From an uncultured Sphingomonas sp. (GTDB lineage: Bacteria > Pseudomonadota > Alphaproteobacteria > Sphingomonadales > Sphingomonadaceae), in assembly GCA_913776255.1 (NCBI GenBank), contig CAJYLV010000055.1, forward strand, positions 1-64,000: 64,000 bases of DNA. Direction: 5' to 3'. Position numbers and translations under genes: made by a program. The notes under the pieces are model-generated. The model saw only the letters and a program-made list of their open reading frames with translations, had not been told where the DNA came from and did not search any database. Every line of letters starts with the position of its first letter. The stretch's first letter is position 1. Below are positions 44,041 through 52,756 of the stretch, in pieces.

Positions 44041-47000
44041 CTAGAACGTGCCGCGCAGACCGATCAGGAACTGGCGACCGGGCTTGTACTGCGTGAAGGT
44101 CGCGTTCTCGAACTGGAAGTACGAGCGCAGCGTGGCGTTGGTGAAGTTGGCGATGTTGAACGTCAGCTGCGGCGCGTTCGGGATGCCGAGCAGCTTGTCG
44201 AGATCGAACGACGACGAGAAATCGTAGGTCGTATAGTCCGTCCCGTAGAGCGCCGCGGCGGGGATACCGTTCTGCGCCGCACCGCTGTTCTGCGACCCCT
44301 CGCGCGAGGTCGTCGCGACGCGCAGCATGATGCCGTTCTTCTCGTAATAGCCGGTGATGTTGTACGTGAACGGCGAGACGCCGAACGCCACCGCCGGGCC
44401 GTCGCTGCGCTGGTCGACGATCGTGGCGTTGGCGTTGAAGCCGAAGCCGGTCACGCCGATCATCCGCGTCAGGAAGTCGAGCGGCTGCACCCACTGGAAT
44501 TCTAGGCCGTTGATCGTCAGCTTGTTGGGCACGTTGACCTGCGAGGTCACCTGCACCTGCGCCGCGGTCGGCCCGCCGCGCGAGTTGAGCGCGATCTGCT
44601 GGGTCGGGTTCAGCGTGTCATAGGTGATGCCGTACTGCGCCAGGTTCGAGAACGGCACCGTGTTGATCGCGGTGGTGGTGAACCCCTCGATCGACTTGCG
44701 GAACGCGTTGAAGCTGATCACGCCCTCGCGCCCGGTATAATATTCGAAGCCGAGGTCGAGGTTGGTCGACAGGTATGGCGCCAGCGCCGGATTGCCGATC
44801 GACGCCTGATCCGCCGAGGGCGCGCTGAAGTTGACGCCGGGCAGCTGCGCCGACGGATCGGGGCGCGTCATCGTCCGCGACCCCGCGACGCGCACCACCG
44901 CGTGTTCGCCGATGTCATAGGCGAAGGTCGCCGCGGGCAGCCACTTCGAATAGACGTTGCGGGTGTCGGCGATGGTGACGATGTTCGGATAGCGGCTGCC
45001 GTCGGGCAGGCTGGCGCCGGTCGAGGTCGTGTTGCGCGGATCCGGGACCGAGACGCGGCCCGAGATCGTCTGGATCGTGTTGACCCAGCGCACGCCGACG
45101 TTGAAGCGCAGCATGTTGTCGCCGACTTCCTGTGCGCCGCTGACGGTCGCGAACAGGCCCTTGTTGACCTCGCGAATGTACCCGCCGCTCGCGCCGGTCG
45201 TCGACGAACCGCTTTCGGCGGCATTGTCGTGGTAGAAGTCGTAATTGGTCGCCGCGGCGAACGCCGGGAAGTCGACCGTCACGAAACCGGCCGGACCGGG
45301 GCGCAGATAGTTGGGCGCGGCGCTGTTCGGGACCAGCGAGCCGCCATAGGTCAGCGGCCCGGTGACGCCGGCGCTATAGCCGCTGCCGAGCCCGGGATAG
45401 GTCGGATAGCCGGCCGGGGCCGCGCCGGGTGCGTTCAGCCCCTCGCACGGCGGCTGGCTGTTCGGCGACGGCACGAAGGCGCTCGGATTGTTGCCGCAGA
45501 CCGCGTTCTGCCACTGCTGCGAGGCGTCGAAGCTGCGGATCCGGCGCGACACGTCGTCATAGGAACCGCCGACCCGCAGGTTGAGCGACTTGTCGCCCCA
45601 CATCAGGTCGCCACGGAAGCCCTTGTTCTCGTTGACGCGACGCTCGTCGTTCACGCCGACGCGGCTGCCGGTGTACCAGCCGAAGTTGTTGGGATCGTTG
45701 AGGTCGAGCGCGCTGGTGATCGTCGGGATGCCGCCGTCGCTGGAGAAGGTGACCGTGTTGCCGACGCCCAGCGGCGTGGTCATACCGACGGTCGGGTTTT
45801 CGCGGTGGAAGGTCGAGCGCGCGTAATTGCCCTGCAGCGTCAGCTTGAGGCTGTCCGAAATCTCCCACTCGCCGCCGGGATTGACGCTGACCAGCTTGGT
45901 GGTCTCGATATAGGGGCGATACTCATTGAAGAACTGCACGTTGGCGAAGGTGCCGCCGGTGACGGTGCAGCCCGCGCTGCAATCCGACTTGTCGAAGGTC
46001 AGATTGGTCGGGATCGCCGCGCCGTTGCGGACGATCCACGCCATATTCTCGCGGATCAATTCGTTCTTCTTATAGCCGTACAGGCTGTCGATATAGAAGT
46101 GCAGCGTGTCGGTCGGCTGCCATTCCATGCTGACGATCGCGTTGAAGCGGTCGCGCGGGCCACGGATGCTCGTCGAGCGGCCGAGACGCGGGAGCAGCCC
46201 GTTGTCGATCTGCTGAATCGTCGCGCCGGGATTGTTGGCGAGCAGGAACGCGCGGTCGATCGTCGTGCCGGCGACCAGCCCGGCACCCGCGCCGACCGGC
46301 ACCGTCGCCGGGATCGTCCAGTTGCCGCCGCCGGTGGTGTTGCAGCCCGAGGCTGCGCCGCACTGCGCGGCGGTGAGCGCCGGGTTGGTGTAGCCGATCG
46401 TCTCAAAGCCGCGCGTGTCGGTGAACAGCCGCTGCGCCGACACACCCGCGAGGATACCGAACGTCTCGCTGCGCCAGCTGCCGATCAGCGAGCCGCGCGC
46501 GCCGATCCGGTCCTCGGGCGACTGTTTCGTGCCCTGGATGTTATAAGCGAGGAACCCGGTCTGGCGATCGAACGGACGCGCCGAACGCAGGTCGATGTTG
46601 CCGGCCGCGCCGCCTTCCAGCAGGTCGGCGGTGTAGCTCTTGTTGACGGTCAGCTTGGTGAACAGGTCGGTCGGGAAGAAGCTGAGGTCGACCGAGCGGT
46701 CGGTGCCCTGCGCATCGGTCGCACCCGACGACGCCACCGCGATCGTCGCGCCGTTCAGCGTGACGTTGGTGAAGTTCGAGCCGAGCCCGCGGATCGCGAC
46801 GTTGGTGCCCTCGCCCGTGACGTCGCGGCTGATCGTGATGCCGGGGATGCGGTTGAAGGATTCGGCGATGTTGGTGTCAGGGAACTTGCCGATGTCCTCG
46901 GCGAAGATCGAGTCGGTGAAACCGGTCGAGGCGCGCTTGGCGTCGGTCGACTTGGCGAGCGACGAGCGGTAGCCGGTGACGACGATGTCCTCGCCCGGCG

Positions 47001-47187
47001 TGCCCTGCGTCGCATCGGTCTGCGGCAGCGGCGGCGTGGCGGGGCCGTTGTCCTGACCATCGGCGGGCGCCTGCGTCGCGGTGGGCGGCACCGCCTGCGC
47101 CGAGGCGGCGGACGTGGCCGCGGTCCCTAGAACGGTCGCACTGAGCAGCAGCGCACGAGTGACGCGAGCGAAGTTACGGCTCTTCAT
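44041..47187 (-). CDS. TonB-dependent receptor, Caulobacter/Xanthomonas class, upstream of GH115
   Basis: 1048 residues from the ATG at 47187 with GGGAGAGGAA. The signal peptide ends near AATSAASAQ. The plug has the class-specific string of TGYRSSLAKSTDAKR, FAEDIGKFPDTNIAESFNRI, PGITISRDVTGEG and IRGLGSNFTNVTLNGA (TIGR01782-like), and the barrel ends FLIGLRGTF. This class is linked to plant polysaccharide use in Caulobacter and Xanthomonas. With the GH115 gene directly downstream, import of glucuronoxylan-derived oligosaccharides is likely. A TGATAGCGCTAC palindrome lies 144 bases upstream, so LacI-type control is probable. Confidence 0.94.
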   Translation of the reverse strand: MKSRNFARVTRALLLSATVLGTAATSAASAQAVPPTATQAPADGQDNGPATPPLPQTDATQGTPGEDIVVTGYRSSLAKSTDAKRASTGFTDSIFAEDIGKFPDTNIAESFNRIPGITISRDVTGEGTNVAIRGLGSNFTNVTLNGATIAVASSGATDAQGTDRSVDLSFFPTDLFTKLTVNKSYTADLLEGGAAGNIDLRSARPFDRQTGFLAYNIQGTKQSPEDRIGARGSLIGSWRSETFGILAGVSAQRLFTDTRGFETIGYTNPALTAAQCGAASGCNTTGGGNWTIPATVPVGAGAGLVAGTTIDRAFLLANNPGATIQQIDNGLLPRLGRSTSIRGPRDRFNAIVSMEWQPTDTLHFYIDSLYGYKKNELIRENMAWIVRNGAAIPTNLTFDKSDCSAGCTVTGGTFANVQFFNEYRPYIETTKLVSVNPGGEWEISDSLKLTLQGNYARSTFHRENPTVGMTTPLGVGNTVTFSSDGGIPTITSALDLNDPNNFGWYTGSRVGVNDERRVNENKGFRGDLMWGDKSLNLRVGGSYDDVSRRIRSFDASQQWQNAVCGNNPSAFVPSPNSQPPCEGLNAPGAAPAGYPTYPGLGSGYSAGVTGPLTYGGSLVPNSAAPNYLRPGPAGFVTVDFPAFAAATNYDFYHDNAAESGSSTTGASGGYIREVNKGLFATVSGAQEVGDNMLRFNVGVRWVNTIQTISGRVSVPDPRNTTSTGASLPDGSRYPNIVTIADTRNVYSKWLPAATFAYDIGEHAVVRVAGSRTMTRPDPSAQLPGVNFSAPSADQASIGNPALAPYLSTNLDLGFEYYTGREGVISFNAFRKSIEGFTTTAINTVPFSNLAQYGITYDTLNPTQQIALNSRGGPTAAQVQVTSQVNVPNKLTINGLEFQWVQPLDFLTRMIGVTGFGFNANATIVDQRSDGPAVAFGVSPFTYNITGYYEKNGIMLRVATTSREGSQNSGAAQNGIPAAALYGTDYTTYDFSSSFDLDKLLGIPNAPQLTFNIANFTNATLRSYFQFENATFTQYKPGRQFLIGLRGTF

Positions 47188-47562
47188 TGTTGATTCCTCT
47201 CCCTCGGGCACCGCTTCTTCATGGCCGCGCCCATGTCGTACCGACGCCCGTTCCCGGACGTTCAACGGCTTCCACGACGACCCGCGGATGGCGCTCGCGC
47301 CTGCCTGCCAGATCGTTCGACGAACCGAATTGATAGCGCTACCTCGGCTAAGCTGTCTTACCTGTCAAGCCGCCACGGCCTGACAAATCACTGATCGGCG
47401 GCAAGGTGCGTTGAGAAGACGACGCGTTGAGAGCGTGGCGCACATCAACGCGATCAGGCTGGATCGGCAACCGGACGGTAGCGCAACCTATCGCCACGCC
47501 CACCTCGGCGAGCATCGCTGCCCGGCTCGGAGTCGTTCGGCCAGAAGCCGTGTGGACCGTCG
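47188..47562 (-). other. 375-bp intergenic region upstream of TonB receptor
   Basis: Holds the receptor leader (47188-47330) and the operator region described separately. From about 47400 to 47562, beyond the ferredoxin-reductase stop, I see no gene with coding character and no RNA gene. Confidence 0.5.
47331..47356 (-). promoter_or_regulatory. TAGCGCTA operator and adjacent 12-base element upstream of the receptor
   Basis: TGATAGCGCTACCT (47331-47344) centres on the palindrome TAGCGCTA, close to the LacI-family sugar operators described in Caulobacter and Xanthomonas (for example the xyl-box). Directly beside it on the minus strand is ACAGCTTAGCCG (47356-47345), one base different from the 15.37-kb element. 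TTGACA (47368-47363) lies just upstream, so the operator would sit about where the -10 should be. Confidence 0.6.
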
Positions 47563-48804
47563 CTACGGGTGCAATGTCTTGAGCGCGATCGTCGCGTCGC
47601 CGAGCGCCTGCGGATCGGCCGCGACCCGACCGGTCACCAGCGCGCGGCCCTGCACGAAATCACGCGTCGCGTTGACGCAATCGAGCGCGATCACCCGGCG
47701 GTCCCTGAGGTAGATCACCGAGAAACTGCGCGTCGCGGGGTCGCCGCGCACCACGGCGGCGTCATGACCGATCGACAGGCCGACCGTTTGCAGCCGGAGA
47801 TCGAACTGGTTCGACCAGAACCACGGCACCGCATCGTACCCCGGCGAGTCGATCCCGGCGATCGCCTTGGCGGCGACGGTCGCCTGATCGTTGGCGTTCT
47901 GCACCGACTCGAGCCGGATCGTCGCGCCATCCGCAAAGGCGTTGCGGTGCAGCGCGCAGTCCCCGATCGCATAGACATGCGGCAGGCTGGTGCGGCAGTG
48001 GGCATCGACCGCGACGCCATTGTCGCCCGCTGCCCCCGCTCGCAGCAGCGGCGCGACCGACGGGACGATCCCGATGCCGACGATCACCATGTCCGCCGGA
48101 ACGACCGACCCGTCCGCCAGCCGGACGCCGCACGCCCGGCCGTCGCGCTCCTCGATACAGTCGACCGTCACGCCGAGGCGAACGTCGACGCCGTGCGCGC
48201 GGTGCTCCGCCTCGTAGAAGCGCGACAGCGACGCGCCAGCGACACGCGCCAGCACCCGATCCTGCGCCTCGAGCACCGTGACGGCCTGTCCCAGATTGGT
48301 CAGCACCGCCGCCGCCTCGAGCCCGATATAGCCGCCACCGATCACCACCACCTGCCGCGTCCCCGGCAGTTCGGCGATCATCCGGCCGACATCGGCGCGG
48401 GTGCGAACGCTGTGCACGCCGCGCAGGTCGTGCCCGGCGCAGCCGAGACGGCGCGCATGGCCGCCCGCCGCCCAGACGAGATCGCCGTAACCGATCGTCG
48501 CGCCGTCTTCGGTCGTGATCGCCCGCGCCACGGGATCGACGGCGACGACGCGCTGGCCGGTGTGCAGCGTGACGTCCAGTTCGGCCCATTTGGCGACCGG
48601 GCGGAGCAGCATCCGCTCGAACGGCTTCTCGCCCGCGAGATAGTCCTTGGACAGGGGCGGACGCTCATAGGGCGGTTCGGCCTCCTCGCCGACGATCGCG
48701 ATCGATCCCGCCACCTTTGCCTGGCGCAGCGCGATGGCGGCCTGTGCCCCGGCATGACCGCCACCGACGATCACGATATCAAACTGCGCCATCTTCCGGT
48801 TCAT
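47563..48804 (-). CDS. FAD-dependent ferredoxin reductase (putidaredoxin reductase type)
   Basis: 413 residues from the ATG at 48804; the ATG at 48792 is almost as good. The N-terminal FAD motif is DIVIVGGGHAGAQAAIALRQ, followed by ERPPLSKDYLAGE, typical of rubredoxin/ferredoxin reductases of oxygenase systems. A second dinucleotide fold, VVVIGGGYIGLEAAAVLTNL, binds NAD(P)H, and HVYAIGDCALHRN closes the FAD site. Such enzymes pass NADH electrons to a [2Fe-2S] ferredoxin serving a P450 or dioxygenase. No ferredoxin, P450 or oxygenase gene is adjacent, so its partner must be elsewhere. Confidence 0.9.
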   Translation of the reverse strand: MNRKMAQFDIVIVGGGHAGAQAAIALRQAKVAGSIAIVGEEAEPPYERPPLSKDYLAGEKPFERMLLRPVAKWAELDVTLHTGQRVVAVDPVARAITTEDGATIGYGDLVWAAGGHARRLGCAGHDLRGVHSVRTRADVGRMIAELPGTRQVVVIGGGYIGLEAAAVLTNLGQAVTVLEAQDRVLARVAGASLSRFYEAEHRAHGVDVRLGVTVDCIEERDGRACGVRLADGSVVPADMVIVGIGIVPSVAPLLRAGAAGDNGVAVDAHCRTSLPHVYAIGDCALHRNAFADGATIRLESVQNANDQATVAAKAIAGIDSPGYDAVPWFWSNQFDLRLQTVGLSIGHDAAVVRGDPATRSFSVIYLRDRRVIALDCVNATRDFVQGRALVTGRVAADPQALGDATIALKTLHP

Positions 48805-48914
48805 CCGCCTGTCACGCTCTCCCGATCCGTGTCGGGACTTGAGGCCGCCTTGCCGCATTCAGCCGCTGCGCGCCACCTCCGGCCCGGCGCGCAGGAAGGA
48901 CGGCCCGATCCTGG

Positions 48915-49604
48915 TCAGGCCGCGTCCCTGCCGGCGGTCAGCGCATGGACGCGCAGCCGCGGGAAGACCTCCTCGATCGCCTTCGTGTCGGGCAGCACGT
49001 AGACATAGCCGCCCTTCTTCTGGAACAGCGGTCGCAGGTCCGTGGTGTAGAAGGCGTTCGGGACGTTGATGCACCCGAAGGTGATGCGATTGTCGTCGGG
49101 CTCCGGGGACAGCATCCGCGCGCGGCGCTTCTCGGCGCGGGCGGCGTCGCCGGGGATCGGGTGGATCGCAACACTGTTGGTGTAATCGACCCACAATACG
49201 CGCTGACGCCCGAAGGCATAGCCGAACTTCGCGAGGAATCGGCCGGCGGGCGTGGTCTTTTCGGCGGGTCCGATCTCGCCGAGCTTCTTGCTGCCCACCC
49301 CCGGCGTGGCGTCGTCGCCCGGCGCGATGCCCAGCAGCACCGGCACGTGCGCCAGCATCTTCCCCTTGGCGTCGAAGAGGATCAGCGACGCGTCGCGCTT
49401 GTCGATGACCGCATAGGGCAGCGCGTGATTGTCCCGCGAGGTCGCGATCCAGTCGGCGACGCGCAGCGCATCGGGCGACGGTTGCAGAACCGGCAGCGGC
49501 GAAGCGGTCGCCGCGGGGCGGCGCGCCTTGGCCTTGGCGGCTTTCGGGCTTGCGGGCGGGGCGGCGGCGATCAGCGCGAGGCCGGTGAGTATCTGTAATA
49601 TCAT
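48915..49604 (-). CDS. L,D-transpeptidase (YkuD domain), exported
   Basis: 229 residues from the ATG at 49604, which opens a plausible signal peptide (ILQILTGLALIAAAPPA). An upstream in-frame ATG at 49682 has a fair ribosome site, but the extension is unlike a signal n-region and runs through a hairpin, so I reject it. The YkuD catalytic region is visible: AIHPIPG and, after a spacer, NRITFGCINVP with the nucleophile cysteine. Such enzymes form 3-3 cross-links in peptidoglycan or attach lipoproteins to it. A small lipoprotein gene lies just upstream on the same strand. Confidence 0.85.
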   Translation of the reverse strand: MILQILTGLALIAAAPPASPKAAKAKARRPAATASPLPVLQPSPDALRVADWIATSRDNHALPYAVIDKRDASLILFDAKGKMLAHVPVLLGIAPGDDATPGVGSKKLGEIGPAEKTTPAGRFLAKFGYAFGRQRVLWVDYTNSVAIHPIPGDAARAEKRRARMLSPEPDDNRITFGCINVPNAFYTTDLRPLFQKKGGYVYVLPDTKAIEEVFPRLRVHALTAGRDAA

Positions 49605-49626
49605 TCCAAGTCGCCACAAGCCGGAA

Positions 49627-49652
49627 GCGGCCGCCCCTTTTGGGACGGCCGC
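49627..49652 (-). terminator. Hairpin between lipoprotein and L,D-transpeptidase genes
   Basis: Arms 49627-49637 and 49642-49652 pair over 11 bases with one C-A mismatch around a TTTT loop. It lies 80 bp past the lipoprotein stop and supports the shorter transpeptidase start. Confidence 0.5.
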
Positions 49653-49732
49653 CGGATATTCGTCAACGGCGACGCGCGTCATCCTGCCCTTCGGCGGGTG
49701 GCCGTGCGCGCGTTCTGACCGGATGACGGAAC

Positions 49733-50041
49733 TCAGTGGCGAGGACGCTTGCCGCGCTGCTCCTGCTGCTGGAGGCGCTGCTCGACGCCGTCGACGCGCC
49801 CGTTGAGCTGATCGAGGCGCTGGCCATTCTGCTGGAGCTGCCCCGAGGCGGCCTGCGCCTCGGCGAGCGCCTGCTTGGCGGTGCCGTCGGTGGCCTGCAA
49901 CTGCGTCTCCAGCGTGCTGACGCGCGCGCTGACCGGCTCGATCTGCTCACGCACATACTTCTTGGTGGCGCACCCACCGAGCGTCGGCGCGATCAGCAGC
50001 ACGGCGATGGCGGGGGAGAGTTTGGCAAAGGAGGTAAGCAT
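49733..50041 (-). CDS. Small coiled-coil lipoprotein
   Basis: 102 residues from the ATG at 50041 with GGAAG upstream; a longer frame to 50101 adds a non-signal leader. The signal ends in a lipobox (APTLGGC, Cys near residue 24), giving a lipid-anchored mature protein. The rest is a continuous heptad-type helix rich in Gln, Ala and Leu (VSARVSTLETQLQ, GRVDGVEQRLQQQ) with a basic tail (RGKRPRH). Glycine follows the first helix residues, so the acyl anchor would favour the outer membrane. It could be a Lpp-like or YbgF-like spacer; the neighbouring L,D-transpeptidase makes cross-linking to peptidoglycan an attractive but untested idea. Confidence 0.8.
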   Translation of the reverse strand: MLTSFAKLSPAIAVLLIAPTLGGCATKKYVREQIEPVSARVSTLETQLQATDGTAKQALAEAQAASGQLQQNGQRLDQLNGRVDGVEQRLQQQEQRGKRPRH

Positions 50042-50246
50042 CACAATCTTCCAAATAATCTCTAGCTCCGTGAGGGAGCCCGGAACGTAACGATGCAGCA
50101 ATAGACAAGACGATCAAGCGAGGCTACAGCGCGCCGAGCCGAGGTGTGATCCGTCCGAAGGTTCGTGGTAAGATACTTCAGTCGCTTGGTCGATCGTCGC
50201 GAATACTTGCGCATTAACCATTGCTGAACGCAAATCGGTTTGTTCG

Positions 50247-50837
50247 TTACTTCCGCGAATCGCGACGCGTGTCGCGCGCGAACGGGTCGAGCGGGATGCG
50301 ATTGCCGCGATCCCGCGCGACCGGGCCTTTGCTCCCGCTGCGTTGACGATCCACGCAGCGTCGCAATTCGGCCACCGCGGCACCGCTGCCGTCGAGTTTC
50401 AGCTCCTCCACCGGCACGTCGCCACGGCGCACCTTGAGAAAGGTCGAGGCGGCGAAGCTGCGCGGGAAGGTGGCGCCGAAATCGGTCACGAAGCCCCGCT
50501 TGCCGCCGGGTGCGATGCCGATCGCGAGATGGCGCGGGAACGCCGAGTTCGAGAGCTGGAAGTCGAGCCGCAATTGCTCGCGCGCGCGAACCGACCAGTT
50601 GGGATTGAGCAGCGTCAGCCGGTTGCTGCCGTCGATGTCCAGCCCGAACTGGAGTGTCGTTCCGCGTGGGTCGGCATAGCTGCGGGTGAGGAAGCACCCC
50701 TTCTCGTCGCTGCTCACTGCGACGATCCAGGCGCCGACCTCGCGCGTCGCATAATCGGCGGCGTGCGCCGGCGCACCCGGCGTCGTGGCGGCGAGGACGA
50801 GAGCGGAGAGCAAGGAAGCGGGAGTCAGGATGCGCAT
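50247..50837 (-). CDS. Exported hypothetical protein with two cysteines
   Basis: 196 residues with a clear signal peptide (LTPASLLSALVLAATTPGAPAHA). The mature part is a small beta-rich domain (VGAWIVAVSSDEKGCFLTRS, TLQFGLDIDGSNRLTLL) ending in an AVAELRRCVDRQR helix. The two cysteines could form a disulfide. The pattern resembles small periplasmic proteins of alphaproteobacteria related to IalB-like folds, but I do not recognise the family firmly. The C-terminal 30 residues are Arg/Asp-rich and probably disordered. It stands alone, with 145-205 bp gaps holding nothing I can name. Confidence 0.72.
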   Translation of the reverse strand: MRILTPASLLSALVLAATTPGAPAHAADYATREVGAWIVAVSSDEKGCFLTRSYADPRGTTLQFGLDIDGSNRLTLLNPNWSVRAREQLRLDFQLSNSAFPRHLAIGIAPGGKRGFVTDFGATFPRSFAASTFLKVRRGDVPVEELKLDGSGAAVAELRRCVDRQRSGSKGPVARDRGNRIPLDPFARDTRRDSRK

Positions 50838-50916
50838 CGCGGTGGTTTAGCGCAAAATGACGCGGAGGTTAGCGGTCTTTATGGCGTGTCGGGGCGCTGG
50901 ACGGGGCCGCGTGCGC

Positions 50917-51915
50917 TCAGCCACCGCGCAGCAACCGCATCACCGCGGCGCGCAGCTGCCCTTGCCGGCCCGACGCCAGGATACCGTGGCGCTCCGGCGG
51001 CAGATGCGCCAGCGGATGACCGTCCGGCCGGAAGGCGTAATGATCGAAGAACGCCCGCCACGCGGCGCGCTCGGCAAGCGGGCGCTCGGCGATCGTCGCG
51101 ATCGCAAGCATCATCGCCGTATACGGCGAGTCCGGGCCGGCCGCGAACGCATCCCACCAGTAATTGACGAGGATATTGAGCGGTGAGAGCGCCTCGACCT
51201 GATGCCACCACAGCTTGGGCAGATACAGCGCGTCGCCGGCTTCGAGCTCGAAGGTCGTCGCGCGCTCCCGTGCGGCGGCGAAGCGGGCGAAGCGCGGATC
51301 GTCCGGCGGCGCGCCGACTGCCATTGCGACCGGCTGGCCCGCCATCGTGTGATCGATCGGCCCGACATACAGATCGCCGATCGCGTCCGGCGGGAAGATC
51401 GTGAAGCGTCGCCGCCCCCCGACCACGCACGCCAGATTGTCGAAATTGTCGTGATGGCATGCCACCGTCGAGCCGTGGCCGATCCACAGCCGCGGCCGGG
51501 CGGTGGTCGGGACGAGTGGCATCGTATTCGCCGCCGCGAAGGCCGGAAGGTAGAGGTCGGTCGGAAGCGATCCGGCATAAAGCGACGGCCCGTCTTCGCC
51601 CTCCGCCGTCGCGACGATCCGCTCCACGATCGCCGCGAACGGCTCCTTGATGCGGCGGAAGTTGAAGTCGGTCAGGTCCGCCGCATAATAATAGCGTCCC
51701 TTGATTGCCCGTTCCCCCACGAACGCCTCGGCGACCCCGCCGGCGTCGAGCCCGTGCAGATAGTCGAGCAACGCGTGCGGCGACCGCGCCGCTGCGGCGG
51801 TCAGCGGCCACTCCCGGACGAGCCCGCGCAGGATCGCGGGGCGACAGCGTTCGACGACGCGCGCGGCGAAATCGCCCGCGTCGCGGATGTCGCCGGGACC
51901 GAAGACCTCCAGCAT
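50917..51915 (-). CDS. Cupin-like (JmjC/FIH-type) protein
   Basis: 332 residues. The double-stranded beta-helix metal site is recognisable: CHHDNFDNLACVVGGRRRF carries the HxD pair, followed by TIFPPDAIGDLYVGPIDH. The third ligand histidine lies further on near LPKLWWHQVEAL, as in 2-oxoglutarate/Fe(II) enzymes of the cupin_8 group. The N-terminal ERCRPAILRGLVREWPL is also typical. It follows SapC by 11 bp. In related genomes such genes cluster with SapC, a flavin-dependent tryptophan halogenase and a TonB receptor; the substrate of the group is not established. Confidence 0.87.
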   Translation of the reverse strand: MLEVFGPGDIRDAGDFAARVVERCRPAILRGLVREWPLTAAAARSPHALLDYLHGLDAGGVAEAFVGERAIKGRYYYAADLTDFNFRRIKEPFAAIVERIVATAEGEDGPSLYAGSLPTDLYLPAFAAANTMPLVPTTARPRLWIGHGSTVACHHDNFDNLACVVGGRRRFTIFPPDAIGDLYVGPIDHTMAGQPVAMAVGAPPDDPRFARFAAARERATTFELEAGDALYLPKLWWHQVEALSPLNILVNYWWDAFAAGPDSPYTAMMLAIATIAERPLAERAAWRAFFDHYAFRPDGHPLAHLPPERHGILASGRQGQLRAAVMRLLRGG

Positions 51916-51926
51916 CGCGATCCGGA

Positions 51927-52652
51927 TCAGGCGCCGGCCAGCCGGTCGTTGCGACGACGCGCGAGCAAGGCGATCTGATCCAGCGAATTGGTCATCGTAT
52001 AGGCGAGCCGCAGCGCGCCGCTCCCGTGCAGCGCGGCGACGTCCGCGGCCGCGAGCTGCGCGAGCGTGTCGCGGCTGATCGTGTAGAGACCGTCCAGCGT
52101 GATGGTCCGCCCGTCGTCGAAGGTCAGCGACAGGTCGATCGGCTCGATGAGCGCCAGCCGCAGGAACGTCTCCACGAACAGCCGCGTCTGCTCGATCCCG
52201 GCGTTGATCGCCGACAGCGCACGCTGCACCTGCCGCAGCCGTCCGCCTTCATCGAACAGCGCCGCGCCCTCGGCGATGGCGAAGCGCGGGTGCGCGCGAT
52301 CGATCGCGATGTCGTCGCCGGAGATGAAGAAGCCCTCCCGCTCCGCATCGTGTGGCATATAGCCATCGAGGCGTCCGTCGCCATCGACGAGCAAATTCTC
52401 GCCCGGCTCGAACCCGAACAGCGCCGCGATGTAGAATTTGCCGGTCGCCGGATGCTTGGTGAACAGCAAGGGACAGCGCGCGCCAAGCCGCGCGCATTCG
52501 TCGGGCATCACCTGCACGACGTGCCGCCCCGCAACGCTCGCCGGCCGGACGCGCAACGCCGCATGGGTGTCGGTATCGAGCAATTCCCAGACCGGCGCGC
52601 CCGGCGGCGGCGGCGCGCTGACCGCGGGGGCGACCGCGTCCCGTTGCTGCAT
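51927..52652 (-). CDS. SapC-family protein
   Basis: 241 residues, no signal peptide or membrane helix. Family features are the central CPLLFTKHPATGKFYIAALFG, NLLVDGDGRLDGYMPHD and the C-terminal LDGLYTISRDTLAQL region. SapC proteins were first noted beside an S-layer gene in Campylobacter, but in sphingomonads and Caulobacter they sit with TonB receptors and cupin-like proteins. The biochemical role is unknown. GGGGAGGG precedes the ATG. It is the middle gene of a receptor-SapC-cupin series, with a hairpin separating it from the receptor. Confidence 0.88.
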   Translation of the reverse strand: MQQRDAVAPAVSAPPPPGAPVWELLDTDTHAALRVRPASVAGRHVVQVMPDECARLGARCPLLFTKHPATGKFYIAALFGFEPGENLLVDGDGRLDGYMPHDAEREGFFISGDDIAIDRAHPRFAIAEGAALFDEGGRLRQVQRALSAINAGIEQTRLFVETFLRLALIEPIDLSLTFDDGRTITLDGLYTISRDTLAQLAAADVAALHGSGALRLAYTMTNSLDQIALLARRRNDRLAGA

Positions 52653-52718
52653 TCCGATGCCCTCCCCGCCTGACTGTTCCGCCTCTTACCCGAACCGGTG
52701 GCCACGGCGCGAGCCTTA

Positions 52719-52750
52719 TCGACCGTGCCCCGACACGCCGGGGCACGGTC
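52719..52750 (-). terminator. Perfect 13-bp hairpin after TonB receptor
   Basis: Arms 52719-52731 and 52738-52750 pair perfectly around ACACGC, beginning 7 bases past the receptor stop on the minus strand. Likely terminator or 3' stabiliser that would make SapC expression lower than that of the receptor. Confidence 0.65.
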
Positions 52751-52756
52751 GTCCGG

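Noticed and set aside
49605..49682. Longer start for the L,D-transpeptidase
   Set aside because: Despite a fair ribosome site, it would place 26 residues ahead of the signal peptide and run through a hairpin.
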